Source of the DNA: Rugamonas violacea
GTDB lineage: Bacteria; Pseudomonadota; Gammaproteobacteria; Burkholderiales; Burkholderiaceae_D
DNA: 64,000 nucleotides
NCBI RefSeq assembly: GCF_016461825.1
Contig: NZ_JAEMNU010000071.1
Coordinates: 92,380-156,379 of the forward strand
Direction: 5' to 3'
Part shown: positions 51,789 to 60,410 of the stretch, piece after piece
Position numbering within the stretch: position 1 is the stretch's first letter
Layout: each line of letters opens with the position of its first letter
Translations under genes and position numbers: made by a program
Notes under the pieces: model-generated
Told to the model about the DNA's origin: nothing
Database searches by the model: none
What the model saw: only the letters and a program-made list of their open reading frames with translations

Positions 51789-52870
51789 GCCTGCTCCCCG
51801 CTCAGTGGCGCCAGTCCCAGTGTCTGCGCCAGCCCGTCCAACTGGGCCAGCAGCGCCGCGTCGAGCGGAACGCCCTGCGCCTGGCGGGCGCGCAGGGTCT
51901 GCCCGTCGGGCTGGCCGGGATACCTCAGCGGCGCAAAGCCCGGCTGCACCGGCGCCCCGCTGATGCTGCCCAGCAGCCGGCTCAGCGCGGCGCCGAAGGC
52001 CGCCGACGGGCCGAAAAAGGCCGGATCGATGGCGATGAAAAAGTGGCCGACGCTGTTGCGGCCGCCGACGCCACGGTCGGCGCTGGTGTGGGCGCCGGCC
52101 AGCGCGCCGCACAGCACCTCGACCATCAGGCCCAGGCCGAGGCCCTTGTGGCCGCCCTGTTCGGCGTAGGCGCCGCCCAGCATCGGCAGTTGCGCCCGGC
52201 CTTCGGCATAGCGGGCCGGCTCGCTGACCGGGCGGCCGGCGGCGTCGTGCAACCAGCCGTCGGCCACGCTCTGGCCGCGCCGCGCATACTGTTTGATCTT
52301 ACCGCTGGCCACCACCGTGGTGCTCATGTCGAGCAGGAAGGGGTCGGCCGCGTCGCCGGCGCCGGCGGCAAAACTGATCGGATTGGTGCCCAGCAGCGGC
52401 GCCGCGCTGCCCAGCGGACTGGCCACCGGGTCGTTGCCCAGGTTGGTCGAGGCGATGCCGAGCATGCCGTGTTCCAGCGCCATGTGGGCGTAGAAGCCGG
52501 CGGCGCCGAAATGCGAGCTGTTACTCACCGCGACGCAACCGATGCCGGCGTCGCGCGCGCTGGCGATCGCGCCCTGCATGCCCTCCTGCCCGGCCAGCAG
52601 GCCCAGCGCGCCGTCGGCGTCGAGCAGGCCGCAGGCGCCGCGCCGGCTGTGCCAGCGCGGCACGGCCTGCAGGCGGATCTCGCCGGCCTTGACGGCCGGG
52701 CAGTACAGCCCGGCCAGATTGGCCACGCCGTGGGTGTCGTGGCCGCGCAGGTCGGCATAATGCAGCACGGCGGCGGCGCGCGCGGCGGCGGTGCGGCTGT
52801 AACCCAGGGCGGCGAAGACGTCTTCGGTGAACTGGTACAGCGCGGTGGCGGGGATGGTCGAAAGCTTCAT
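51785..52870 (-). CDS. Malate/L-lactate/ureidoglycolate dehydrogenase-family oxidoreductase (Ldh2 fold)
   Basis: A 361-residue enzyme of the type-2 malate/lactate dehydrogenase family, marked by R-G-H-D-T-H-G-V-A-N (near residue 42), S-N-S-S-H-F-G (near 117), L-G-T-N-P-I-S-F-A (near 157) and G-H-K-G-L-G-L (near 247). The family reduces 2-oxo acids or cyclic imines with NAD(P)H, or runs the reverse. It is coupled by ATGA overlaps to the M20 peptidase gene upstream and the Gfo/Idh gene downstream. In this operon it could reduce an oxo-acid or imine intermediate. Confidence 0.9.
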   Translation of the reverse strand: MKLSTIPATALYQFTEDVFAALGYSRTAAARAAAVLHYADLRGHDTHGVANLAGLYCPAVKAGEIRLQAVPRWHSRRGACGLLDADGALGLLAGQEGMQGAIASARDAGIGCVAVSNSSHFGAAGFYAHMALEHGMLGIASTNLGNDPVASPLGSAAPLLGTNPISFAAGAGDAADPFLLDMSTTVVASGKIKQYARRGQSVADGWLHDAAGRPVSEPARYAEGRAQLPMLGGAYAEQGGHKGLGLGLMVEVLCGALAGAHTSADRGVGGRNSVGHFFIAIDPAFFGPSAAFGAALSRLLGSISGAPVQPGFAPLRYPGQPDGQTLRARQAQGVPLDAALLAQLDGLAQTLGLAPLSGEQA

Positions 52871-54174
52871 GTTTTCTCTGGGTTGAAGTGGTCTAGGATG
52901 GCCGCTGGCAGCGGGCTGTGCCCGTGCGCGAAAGCGACGATGAGGCGGGCGGTGGCGACGGCGAACGCCTCCAGCTCGGCGATGGCGACGTGTTCTGCGG
53001 CGGTATGGGCGCCGTTGCGCGCCAGCGAGCCGGGGCCGAACACGATGCTGTAGGCGCCCGGCCGCTGCGCCCACATCGCGTCGCAGGTGAAGGCCTCGTT
53101 GATGTTGGTATTGCGCAGCAGGCCCACGCTGGCGAGCACCGACTCCAGCTCGCCGTGGCGGTTGTTCAACACCGGCAGGCCGCATTTGATCCAGCTGGCG
53201 TGGCACACCTCGCGCACGCTGGCGGCGCTGCGCACGAACGGCGGCCGGGCGCCGAAGCGGTCGGCGAAGGCCGCCAGGCCGCCGTCGAAGGCCGCCTCGA
53301 CCGCCGCGCGGGCGGCCTGCGCGCCGGCCGCGTCGGCATAGGCGAAATTGAACAGCAGGCGCCCCTCGCCGTACACCCGGTTGTGCTGGTGGCCGGTGTG
53401 CAGGCCGGCCAGCGTCATCTTCACGCCCAGCGCCACCATGCGCGGGCTCAACACCGCCGCCATGTGCTGCGCCAGGAAGGCCAGCATCAGGGTGGCGTTC
53501 TGGCCCTGGTCGGGGAAATCGTCGGTCGAGCCCTGGCCGTCGACCCGCGCCTCCCAGGTCATCGAGGTGGTCGAGGCGTCGAAGTAGGCGCCGTCGCTCG
53601 GTTCGACAAACACGTTCAGCCGGCCGACGAAGCCGCGCTCGATCAGGTGGCGCGTGCCGTACACGCCCATCGCGCCGCCCTCCTCGCCGGCCACCGCCAT
53701 CACCAGCACGCGGGTGCTGTCGAAGATCTGCGGACACTGGCGCCGCACGGCCGCCAGCGCGGCCAGCACGGCCACGCCCGGCCCCTTGTTGTCGACCGCG
53801 CCACGGCCGCGCAGCACGCCGCAGTCCAGGCTGGCCGGCAGGTGCGGCCCGACGCAGTCCATGTGAAAATTGAACATCAAGGTGTGCTCGGCGTCGCCCC
53901 GGCCCAGCTCCAGCACCAGATGCGGCTGGCGCTGCAAAAAGTCGGCCTGTTCGGCCATGCGCCGCGCGATCGTGGTCGGCACCACGGCGTCGGCCTGCTC
54001 GGGCAGGCAGCCCGCTCCGGCGAACACCACCCGCATCCCCAACCCCTCGGCCAGCGCGGCATAGGCCTGGTTGGCACTGGCGTGCAGGGCGCCGTCGCCG
54101 TCCTCCATCGGCGTGACGGTGTCGATGCGCATCAGCGCGAGCAAGGCGGCCGTGTAGTCGGAATCAAGCAGCAT
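52867..54174 (-). CDS. M20-family metallopeptidase/deacylase (ArgE/DapE-like)
   Basis: A 435-residue di-zinc hydrolase. Ligands: H in F-H-M-D (near residue 102), bridging Asp in G-A-V-D-N-K-G (near 126), the E-E pair in G-E-E-G-G (near 161) and the C-terminal His in R-N-G-A-H-T-A (near 390). Such enzymes remove an acyl or aminoacyl group from amino-acid-like substrates. It overlaps the isomerase gene by 11 bases and the next gene by 4. In this setting it may unmask a protected amine late in synthesis; this is inference. Confidence 0.88.
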   Translation of the reverse strand: MLLDSDYTAALLALMRIDTVTPMEDGDGALHASANQAYAALAEGLGMRVVFAGAGCLPEQADAVVPTTIARRMAEQADFLQRQPHLVLELGRGDAEHTLMFNFHMDCVGPHLPASLDCGVLRGRGAVDNKGPGVAVLAALAAVRRQCPQIFDSTRVLVMAVAGEEGGAMGVYGTRHLIERGFVGRLNVFVEPSDGAYFDASTTSMTWEARVDGQGSTDDFPDQGQNATLMLAFLAQHMAAVLSPRMVALGVKMTLAGLHTGHQHNRVYGEGRLLFNFAYADAAGAQAARAAVEAAFDGGLAAFADRFGARPPFVRSAASVREVCHASWIKCGLPVLNNRHGELESVLASVGLLRNTNINEAFTCDAMWAQRPGAYSIVFGPGSLARNGAHTAAEHVAIAELEAFAVATARLIVAFAHGHSPLPAAILDHFNPEKT

Positions 54175-55048
54175 GCAAGACTCCCGCCGCCGCGCCGCCG
54201 GCCTGTTCGATCAGCGCGGCGGTGCGCCGCGCGTAGGCCTGATAGCTCGACAGCATCAGCGCGCCGTCGCCGCCGCCCGCCCGCAAATGGGGGATCAGGT
54301 GCAAATGCGGCTCGATCGCGTAACCGCCGGCGTACTGCCGCTCGGCCAGGTAGCGCAGGCAGTCGCGCACGCCGGCGCCGCCCTCGCCGGGCATGGTGTA
54401 GACCACCTCGCCGTCGACCAGTTGGCCGTCCTTGAGATGCACATGGGCGATCCAGGGCAGCAGTTGCTCCAGGTAGTCCAGCGCAGTGTAGCCGTAGCTC
54501 AGGCCATTGCCGATGTCGAACAACAGGCGGAAGTGCGGGTCGTCCACGGCGCGCGCCAGGTGCAGCGCGTTGACGATGCTCGAACCGCCCCAACCGGCGC
54601 AATTTTCGTGCAGCAGGGTCACGCCCTGCTCGCCGGCCAGTCGCGCCAAGGCGCGCAGGCGCAGCACCACCTCGGCCGACCAGTCGGACTCGGACCACGG
54701 CGCGCCGGCCACGTTCGGGTAGGACATGACACGGATCATCCGTGTGCCGGTGCGCGCCGCCAGGGCCAGCAGCGTATCCAGTTCGGCCAGGTCGTGCGCG
54801 AACGGCGCGGCGATCGTGCTGCTCCAGTTGCCGATCTGCGAGTCGATGACGGGCACGCTGAAGCCGGCCTCGGCGAGCTGGAGGCACACGCTGTCGCGCT
54901 GCGCCGGCGACAGCCGGGCCACCGCGACACCGTCGACGCTGCGCAGCTCGAGGTGGCGCCAGCCCAGCGCGCGGTGGCAGGCGATCTGCTCGGCCAGGCC
55001 GGCGGCCGCCTCGTCGGCGATACCGGTCAGGAAGGCGCCGGCGCTCAT
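54164..55048 (-). CDS. Sugar-phosphate/inosose isomerase-epimerase (TIM barrel, AP-endonuclease 2 fold)
   Basis: A 294-residue TIM-barrel enzyme of the xylose-isomerase-like superfamily (IolE/IolI, hydroxypyruvate isomerase). Metal-site landmarks: H-L-E-L-R near residue 32, L-H-E-N near 145, F-D-I-G-N near 175, H-V-H-L-K-D near 203 and I-E-P-H near 248. It has 4-base and 11-base overlaps with its neighbours. A likely job is isomerising a keto-sugar or inosose for the aminotransferases encoded next to it. Confidence 0.85.
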   Translation of the reverse strand: MSAGAFLTGIADEAAAGLAEQIACHRALGWRHLELRSVDGVAVARLSPAQRDSVCLQLAEAGFSVPVIDSQIGNWSSTIAAPFAHDLAELDTLLALAARTGTRMIRVMSYPNVAGAPWSESDWSAEVVLRLRALARLAGEQGVTLLHENCAGWGGSSIVNALHLARAVDDPHFRLLFDIGNGLSYGYTALDYLEQLLPWIAHVHLKDGQLVDGEVVYTMPGEGGAGVRDCLRYLAERQYAGGYAIEPHLHLIPHLRAGGGDGALMLSSYQAYARRTAALIEQAGGAAAGVLHAA

Positions 55049-56148
55049 TGCCAGAACCCGTTGATGGCTTGCAGGATCTGCGCCACCTCGGCGTCGCTCA
55101 ACTGGGCGTGCAGCGGAATGGCCAGCGTCTCGCGCGCCAATTTTTCGGCGACCGGGAAGTCGCCCGGCCGGTGGCCCAGGTGGGCGAACGCCGGCTGCAG
55201 CGGCAAGGCCTGCGAAAAGTGCACGCGCGTTTCGATGCCGCGCGCCAGCAGATGGGCCGCCAGCGCGTCGCGCTCGGCGCACCGGATCACATACGCGTGC
55301 GGCACGAAGTCCTGGGTATTGCGCTGTTGCAGCGCGACGCGCCCCTCCAGCCGCGCCAGGCCCTCGTCGTAGCGCAGGGCGATGGCCTGCTTCCTGGCCA
55401 GTTCAAGCGGATAGCCGAGCAGGCCCTGCTGCAGCCAGCGCGCGTTGATCTCGTCCATGCGGCTGTTGAAGCCCAACAGGTGGTGGGTGAAGCGGGTCTT
55501 GCCGTCCTGGCCGTGATTGCGCAACATGCGCACGGTGTCGGCCAGCGCGCCGTCGGCGCTGACCACGGCGCCGCCGTCGCCGATGCCGCCCAAGGGTTTG
55601 GCCGGGAAGAAGGAATACACGCCGACGTCGCCCAGGCAACCGGCCGCCACCCCGTCCAACTTGGCGCCGAAGCTGGTGGCGCTGTCCTCGACCAGCGCCA
55701 GGCCTTTGGGCATCTGCCGGCGCAGGGCCGGCATGTCGGCCAGCGCGCTGCACAGGTGAACCGCGACCACGGCCTTGCTGCGGGCGCCCAGGCGGGCCGC
55801 CAGCGCCGCCGGGTCCAGCGTGAAACTGGCCTCGTCGACATCGGCGAACACCGGCGTGGCGCCGACCATGGCCACCGCCGACGCGCTGGCGATGTAGGAA
55901 AAGGCGGGCGTGACGACCTCGTCGCCCGGGCCGATGCCGAGCGCCTTCATGGCCAGCATCATGGCCGACGTGGCCGAGCTGACACACACCGCGTGCGCCG
56001 CGCCGGTGCCGCGGCAAAGCGCCTCCTCCAACTCGGCGCTCGCCGTTTTGAGGATGAACTCGGCGCTGGCGCCGCGCTCGCGGATGATGCGCAGCAGATC
56101 GGCCTTGGCCTGCGGGTGGCGCCTCTGGTAGTCGTAAAACGCGATCAT
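55045..56148 (-). CDS. DegT/DnrJ/EryC1-family PLP aminotransferase (2)
   Basis: A 367-residue sugar-aminotransferase-type enzyme. The PLP Lys is K184 in S-F-F-P-A-K-P-L-G; the Asp contacting the pyridine ring is in L-V-E-D-S-A (near 155); G-F-N-S-R-M-D-E (near 220) and the T-P-A-F-S-Y substrate strip are intact. It aminates keto-sugars or ketocyclitols with Glu or Gln. ATGA overlaps with the other DegT gene upstream and with the isomerase downstream. It is a paralogue of, but clearly distinct from, its neighbour, so two different amino groups may be installed. Confidence 0.92.
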   Translation of the reverse strand: MIAFYDYQRRHPQAKADLLRIIRERGASAEFILKTASAELEEALCRGTGAAHAVCVSSATSAMMLAMKALGIGPGDEVVTPAFSYIASASAVAMVGATPVFADVDEASFTLDPAALAARLGARSKAVVAVHLCSALADMPALRRQMPKGLALVEDSATSFGAKLDGVAAGCLGDVGVYSFFPAKPLGGIGDGGAVVSADGALADTVRMLRNHGQDGKTRFTHHLLGFNSRMDEINARWLQQGLLGYPLELARKQAIALRYDEGLARLEGRVALQQRNTQDFVPHAYVIRCAERDALAAHLLARGIETRVHFSQALPLQPAFAHLGHRPGDFPVAEKLARETLAIPLHAQLSDAEVAQILQAINGFWQ

Positions 56149-57296
56149 GGCTTGGCTCCTTTCAGTGCCGGCGACAGGCGGTAGAAATCCGAGATGGCGC
56201 TGCACACCTGCATGACGGCGTCCTCGCTCAGGTCGGCGTACATGGGCAGGCCCAGCGCCCGCCGGCTGGCCGCCTCGGCCACCGGGAAATCGCCTTCGCG
56301 ATGGCCCATGTGGCGGCAGCACGGCTGCAGGTGCAGCGGCCGCGGGTAATAGACCTCGGTGCCGATGCCGCGTCCGGCCAGGTAGGCGGCCAGCGCATCG
56401 CGCTGCTCGGCCTCGATCACATAGGCGTAATCGACCGTCGTCTGCGGCGCCGGGCGCGCCAGCAGACGCGCCGGCGCGACGTTGGGCGCCAGCTCGGCCA
56501 GGCCGTGTTGGTACAGCGCGGCGCAATGGGCGCGCCAGCCGATCTCCCGGGCCAGGCCCGGCAGGCGCAGGCGCAGGTACAGCGCCTGCAGGTCGTCCAT
56601 CCGGCTGTTGAAGCCATTGCGTTGCGCGATGCCCTTGGTGTCGCGGCCGTTGTCGGCTATCTGCCGCGCCGCCAGGGCATAGTCGGCGTCGTCGGTCAAG
56701 ATCATGCCGGCGTCGCCCAGCGCGCCCAGCGTCTTGGTGGGGAAGAAGGACAGCACGCCGATGGCGCCCAACAGGCCGGCGTGGCGGCCGTCGTGGCGCA
56801 TGCCGATGCCTTCGGCGCTGTCCTCCAGCACCAGCAGGCCGTGGCGCGCGGCGATGCCCTGGATGGCGCCCATGTCGGCCATCTGGCGGAACAGGTGGAC
56901 CGGCATGATGGCGCGCGTGCGCGGCGTGATGCGCGCCTCGATCGCGTCGGCGTTCATCGCATAGCTGCCCTCCTCGATGTCGACGAAGACCGGCGTCGCG
57001 CCGACGTGCAAGACGCACGACAGCGAAGCGAAGAAGGAGTAGCACGGCACGATGACCTCGTCGCCCGGGCCGATCCCGGCCGCCATCAGGGCGATGATCA
57101 GGGAATCGGTCGCGTTGCCGGTGGCGATGGCATGGCGCGCACCGGTGTAGTCGCAGATGGCCTGTTCAAGGCGCCGCACCTGGGCGCCGTTGACCAGCGT
57201 CGCTTGCCGCATCATCTGCTCCAGCTCGACCTCCAGGGTCGGCAGCAGCGCCTCGATGGTGCGCTGGGTATCAAAAAAAGGAACGTTCAATTTCAC
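56145..57296 (-). CDS. DegT/DnrJ/EryC1-family PLP aminotransferase (1)
   Basis: A 383-residue PLP enzyme. PLP Lys188 in S-F-F-P-T-K-T-L-G; ring Asp in V-L-E-D-S-A-E-G (near 159); G-F-N-S-R-M-D-D near 230. It is a full-length member (usual length 360-390) and begins inside the 3' end of the Gfo/Idh gene, a 26-base overlap. A Gfo/Idh plus DegT pair is the standard way to oxidise a sugar or cyclitol hydroxyl and aminate it, as in WbpB/WbpE, NtdC/NtdA and streptamine-type pathways. Confidence 0.92.
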   Translation of the reverse strand: MKLNVPFFDTQRTIEALLPTLEVELEQMMRQATLVNGAQVRRLEQAICDYTGARHAIATGNATDSLIIALMAAGIGPGDEVIVPCYSFFASLSCVLHVGATPVFVDIEEGSYAMNADAIEARITPRTRAIMPVHLFRQMADMGAIQGIAARHGLLVLEDSAEGIGMRHDGRHAGLLGAIGVLSFFPTKTLGALGDAGMILTDDADYALAARQIADNGRDTKGIAQRNGFNSRMDDLQALYLRLRLPGLAREIGWRAHCAALYQHGLAELAPNVAPARLLARPAPQTTVDYAYVIEAEQRDALAAYLAGRGIGTEVYYPRPLHLQPCCRHMGHREGDFPVAEAASRRALGLPMYADLSEDAVMQVCSAISDFYRLSPALKGAKP

Positions 57297-58413
57297 CTCG
57301 TGGTAGTGGTGCCTGCTGGTTCGTCGAATCGCTGGAGGCCGGGCTGGGCCGCGCGGCTGGCGGGGTTTTGCGTTGCATCATGTGAATCGGATAGTTGGCC
57401 TGTTCGCGCTTGGCCTCGTCGAGCAGCGCGACGACCTGCACGTTGAAGCGCAGCGCGGCGCCGTTCGGCACGGCGGCGCCGCGCCCGTCGCGGCACTTGA
57501 AAAAATACTCGTAGTAGTTTTTCAGGCAGTTGGTCAGCGGGTCGTCGTCGAAGATCTCGTGGCAGATCAGCTGGTTCTGGTAGGAATAGACCGACAGCTG
57601 CGAGTAGCTGTCGTCGCCGCTGACGGGAAAATTGCCGACCAAGCGGCTGCCGCCGCGCAGCTGGATCATGATCGAGCGCTCGCGCACCGGATGGCTCAGG
57701 CTCGACACCAGGCGGGCGCGCACGCCGCACGGCGCGGCCAGCACGATCTCGCCGCGCCCCATGGTGGAGCGGCAGCTGCCGTTGATCATCAGGTCGCTGG
57801 TCTGCGCGCTCAGCAGCACCACGCCGTCGCCCATGAAGGGCAGCACCACGCTCATCTGGTGCGGCATCTCGATGTCGAAGATATGCTCGTTCTGCCGCGC
57901 GAAGGTGCGGCTGAAGCGCGCCTTGTTGTGCACCACCTCGATGGCGCACACGGCGTCGTCGCCGGCGCGCATCGTCAGGTCGCTCAAGGCCTGGGTCAGC
58001 GAACTGTTCGACCAGACCGCCACCACCAACAGCTCGGCGGCGCCGCGCTGGGCCAGTTGTTCGATCATCCTGGCCTCCTCGGCCGACGGCGCCAGCGGCT
58101 TTTCGACGATGATGTACTTGTAGCCGGCGGCCAGCGCGGCGCGCACATCGCCCAGATGGCAATCCGGCGGCGTGCAGATGTGCAGCACCGGCGTGGTGTG
58201 CGGGAACGCCTCGGTCGGCGGCAGGTTGCGGTGGAAGCCCACGTTGGCGCCCAGGCTGGGACGGGCGATGAAGGGATCGACCACTTCGACCCGCTCGGCG
58301 ACGCGGGCCTGCAGATGCGTCGCCATCAGCTTGCGCATGCAGCGCAGATGCAGGGTATTGCCGCTATGTCCGAAGCCCAGGATCACGGCGGTGAAGTCGT
58401 CGCGCCGGCTCAT
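57271..58413 (-). CDS. Gfo/Idh/MocA-family oxidoreductase
   Basis: A 380-residue dehydrogenase with a Rossmann start ([10 protein letters not shown], residues 10-19) and the catalytic Lys in I-V-E-K-P-L-A-P-S (near 105). The substrate-side His is likely in E-M-P-H-Q-M (near 185). The C-terminal tail of about 30 residues is Pro/Ser/Gln-rich and overlaps the next gene. It starts at the ATG that overlaps the trpC stop (ATGA). It differs clearly from the second Gfo/Idh enzyme of the operon. It is probably the oxidase half of the DegT pair. Confidence 0.88.
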   Translation of the reverse strand: MSRRDDFTAVILGFGHSGNTLHLRCMRKLMATHLQARVAERVEVVDPFIARPSLGANVGFHRNLPPTEAFPHTTPVLHICTPPDCHLGDVRAALAAGYKYIIVEKPLAPSAEEARMIEQLAQRGAAELLVVAVWSNSSLTQALSDLTMRAGDDAVCAIEVVHNKARFSRTFARQNEHIFDIEMPHQMSVVLPFMGDGVVLLSAQTSDLMINGSCRSTMGRGEIVLAAPCGVRARLVSSLSHPVRERSIMIQLRGGSRLVGNFPVSGDDSYSQLSVYSYQNQLICHEIFDDDPLTNCLKNYYEYFFKCRDGRGAAVPNGAALRFNVQVVALLDEAKREQANYPIHMMQRKTPPAARPSPASSDSTNQQAPLPRGEIERSFF

Positions 58414-59192
58414 GACGCATCCCCGCACAGCTGCCGGATCATCGCCGTGGGGTGCTGCGCCTGCAGGATGGTTTCGCCGATCAGCGCGCCGTCAAAGCCG
58501 ATGGCGGCCATGGCCAGCATGTCCTGATGCGAAGCGATGCCGCTTTCGCTGATGCTGACCACGCCGTCCGGCAGGCGGCGGAACAGCCGCTCGGTGCGGG
58601 CGAAATCGGTCTTGAAGGTGTCCAGGTCGCGGTTGTTGATGCCGACGATGGCCGCGCCGCAGGCCAGCGCCATGTCGATGTCGTTTTCGTCGAAGGTCTC
58701 GACCAGCACCTCCATGCCGAGCGCCGCCGCCAGCTTGAGCAGGGCGGCCAAGGTCTGCTCGCTGATGATGCGCGCGATGATCAGCACGGCGTCGGCGCCG
58801 ACCGCCCGCGCCTCCAGGATCTGGTACTCGGAGACGATGAAGTCCTTGTACATGACCGGCAGCGCGACGCCGGCGTCGTTGGCGATCTGGCCGACCACGA
58901 ACGGCCCGCCGCCGAAGAAGCGGCTGTCGGCCAGCACCGAAATGGCCCGCGCCCCGCCCAGCTGGTAGGCATGCGCCAGCGTGGCGGGGTCGAAGTCGCT
59001 GCGCAGGATTCCCTTCGACGGCGAGCGGTACTTCACCTCCGCGATGATGGATGCGCCCGGCCGGCGCAGCGCCGCGCCGAACTCGCGCACCGGGCGCGCC
59101 TGCGCCGCACGCAGTTCCAGCTGGGCGATACTAAAGGAGGCGATCTTTTCACGGACCTCAATTCTTTTGTATTCAACGATGTCATGTAGCAT
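58410..59192 (-). CDS. trpC: Indole-3-glycerol-phosphate synthase
   Basis: A 260-residue TrpC (single function, not the TrpCF fusion). Landmarks: A-E-V-K-Y-R-S-P-S-K-G (near residue 52), the catalytic Lys in M-Y-K-D-F-I (near 113), E in V-E-T-F-D-E (near 163), I-N-N-R-D-L (near 183) and S-E-S-G-I (near 215). It makes indole-glycerol phosphate from CdRP. It is the first gene of the operon; CAGG lies nine bases upstream of the ATG at 59192, with a palindrome further upstream. Confidence 0.94.
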   Translation of the reverse strand: MLHDIVEYKRIEVREKIASFSIAQLELRAAQARPVREFGAALRRPGASIIAEVKYRSPSKGILRSDFDPATLAHAYQLGGARAISVLADSRFFGGGPFVVGQIANDAGVALPVMYKDFIVSEYQILEARAVGADAVLIIARIISEQTLAALLKLAAALGMEVLVETFDENDIDMALACGAAIVGINNRDLDTFKTDFARTERLFRRLPDGVVSISESGIASHQDMLAMAAIGFDGALIGETILQAQHPTAMIRQLCGDAS

Positions 59193-59217
59193 GGAATGCG
59201 CCTGTTAGTAGAGGGAT

Positions 59218-59231
59218 ATGGTCGCGACCAT
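59218..59231. promoter_or_regulatory. Perfect palindrome upstream of the trpC-led operon
   Basis: ATGGTCGCGACCAT reads the same on both strands, 25 bases before the trpC start, in the 134-bp gap after the exporter gene. It may be an operator for the operon. No clear -35/-10 pair could be placed. Confidence 0.4.
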
Positions 59232-59326
59232 CCGCCGGACGGCGCGGGACGGTGGCGGTGACGGTGACGATGGGACTGGTGCTGGTTGGCCGCGCCCGGC
59301 GCGATCGCCGGACGGGCCGTCTTCGC

Positions 59327-60271
59327 TTACTGTTGCAACACTTCGGAAGCGGGGCGTGGCGCGGCCTCCTTGCCGCCGGCGCTGACCACCAGCACGGCGG
59401 CGACGACACTCAGCGCCGAGGTCAGCTCGGCCAAGCCGAACGGTTCGCCGAAGAACAGCACGGCGATCAGCATGGCCGACAAGGGGACCCAGGCCATGTG
59501 GACGCCGGCGGCGACCGTCGAGATCTTCGCCAGGCCGACGTAGAACAACATGAAGCCGAGCACCGTGACGACCAGGGCGTAGTACAGCAGCAGCAGCCAG
59601 ACCCGCGGCGAGACCGCCGCGAAGTCGAAGGCCAGCGCCTCGACGATCGAATACGGCAGGAACAGGATGACGCCGATGATCGCCATCCAGGTCGTCATCG
59701 TCACCGGCGGGATGGTCAGGCCGGCCATCTTGCCGATGACCGAGAACAGCGCCTCGCACACCACCGCGCCGAGGATCAACAGGATGCCGTAGATGCTGTC
59801 GCCCAGCACCGCCGCGCCCGACGCGCCGCGCAACTCCAGCACCACCGCGCCGGCCACCGACAGGGCGATGCCGACCAGATAGCGCGGGCTCAGCCGCTCT
59901 TTCAGCACCAGCACCGCCACCACGGCGGTGACCGCCGGCAGCATGCCCATGATCACGCCGGCTTTCAGCGCGCTGGTTTGCTTGAGGCCGAGGAACATGC
60001 AGACGGAAAACAGGAAGACGCCGAAGAAGGCTTGCAGGGTGAGCAGGACCATGTCGGAGCGGACCGGCCGCACCAGTCTGCCGGTCATACAGTAGTTGAG
60101 CGGAATCAGCACCACGGCGGCGAGGAAGAAGCGCACGAAGGAAGCCAGGAACACCGGCATTTCCATGCTGATGAATTTGCCGGCGACCACTGAGCTGCCA
60201 ACAATGCACATGGCCAGCACCACTTGCAGGTGGCCGAGGAGAGTCGATTGGTGGGGTGTTTTGGTTTTCAT
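59327..60271 (-). CDS. EamA/DMT-family transporter (RhtA-like exporter)
   Basis: A 314-residue membrane protein with ten hydrophobic helices in two EamA repeats (each with a G-x-x-x-G-E-x(2)-x-x-x-E-R pattern; L-K-E-R-L-S-P-R near residue 125 and F-F-G-E-P-F near 280). DMT proteins of this kind export amino acids and other metabolites. The ATG at 60271 is chosen; the frame is open ten codons further. It lies 134 bases upstream of the trpC-led operon on the same strand, and may export its product or provide self-resistance. Confidence 0.87.
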   Translation of the reverse strand: MKTKTPHQSTLLGHLQVVLAMCIVGSSVVAGKFISMEMPVFLASFVRFFLAAVVLIPLNYCMTGRLVRPVRSDMVLLTLQAFFGVFLFSVCMFLGLKQTSALKAGVIMGMLPAVTAVVAVLVLKERLSPRYLVGIALSVAGAVVLELRGASGAAVLGDSIYGILLILGAVVCEALFSVIGKMAGLTIPPVTMTTWMAIIGVILFLPYSIVEALAFDFAAVSPRVWLLLLYYALVVTVLGFMLFYVGLAKISTVAAGVHMAWVPLSAMLIAVLFFGEPFGLAELTSALSVVAAVLVVSAGGKEAAPRPASEVLQQ

Positions 60272-60410
60272 GAACGCATGGTAGAAGGCCGCGTCCGCCA
60301 AGTCTTGTACGATCTTGTTAAATTATTATTTTTGCTCTTCGATCCGCCGTGGCGCCATCCGCCCCTCCCCACACACAGCAGCGCACCAACGACGCATCGC
60401 CAAACGAGCG

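Noticed and set aside
51785..53737. A 650-residue frame covering the Ldh2 gene
   Set aside because: The N-terminal part is a shadow of the M20 peptidase gene; the real start at 52870 overlaps the M20 stop by four bases.
45572..60271. Violacein or another known tryptophan pathway of this family
   Set aside because: No VioA-E-like flavin oxidases or chromopyrrolate synthase are present; the genes are trp and sugar/cyclitol enzymes.
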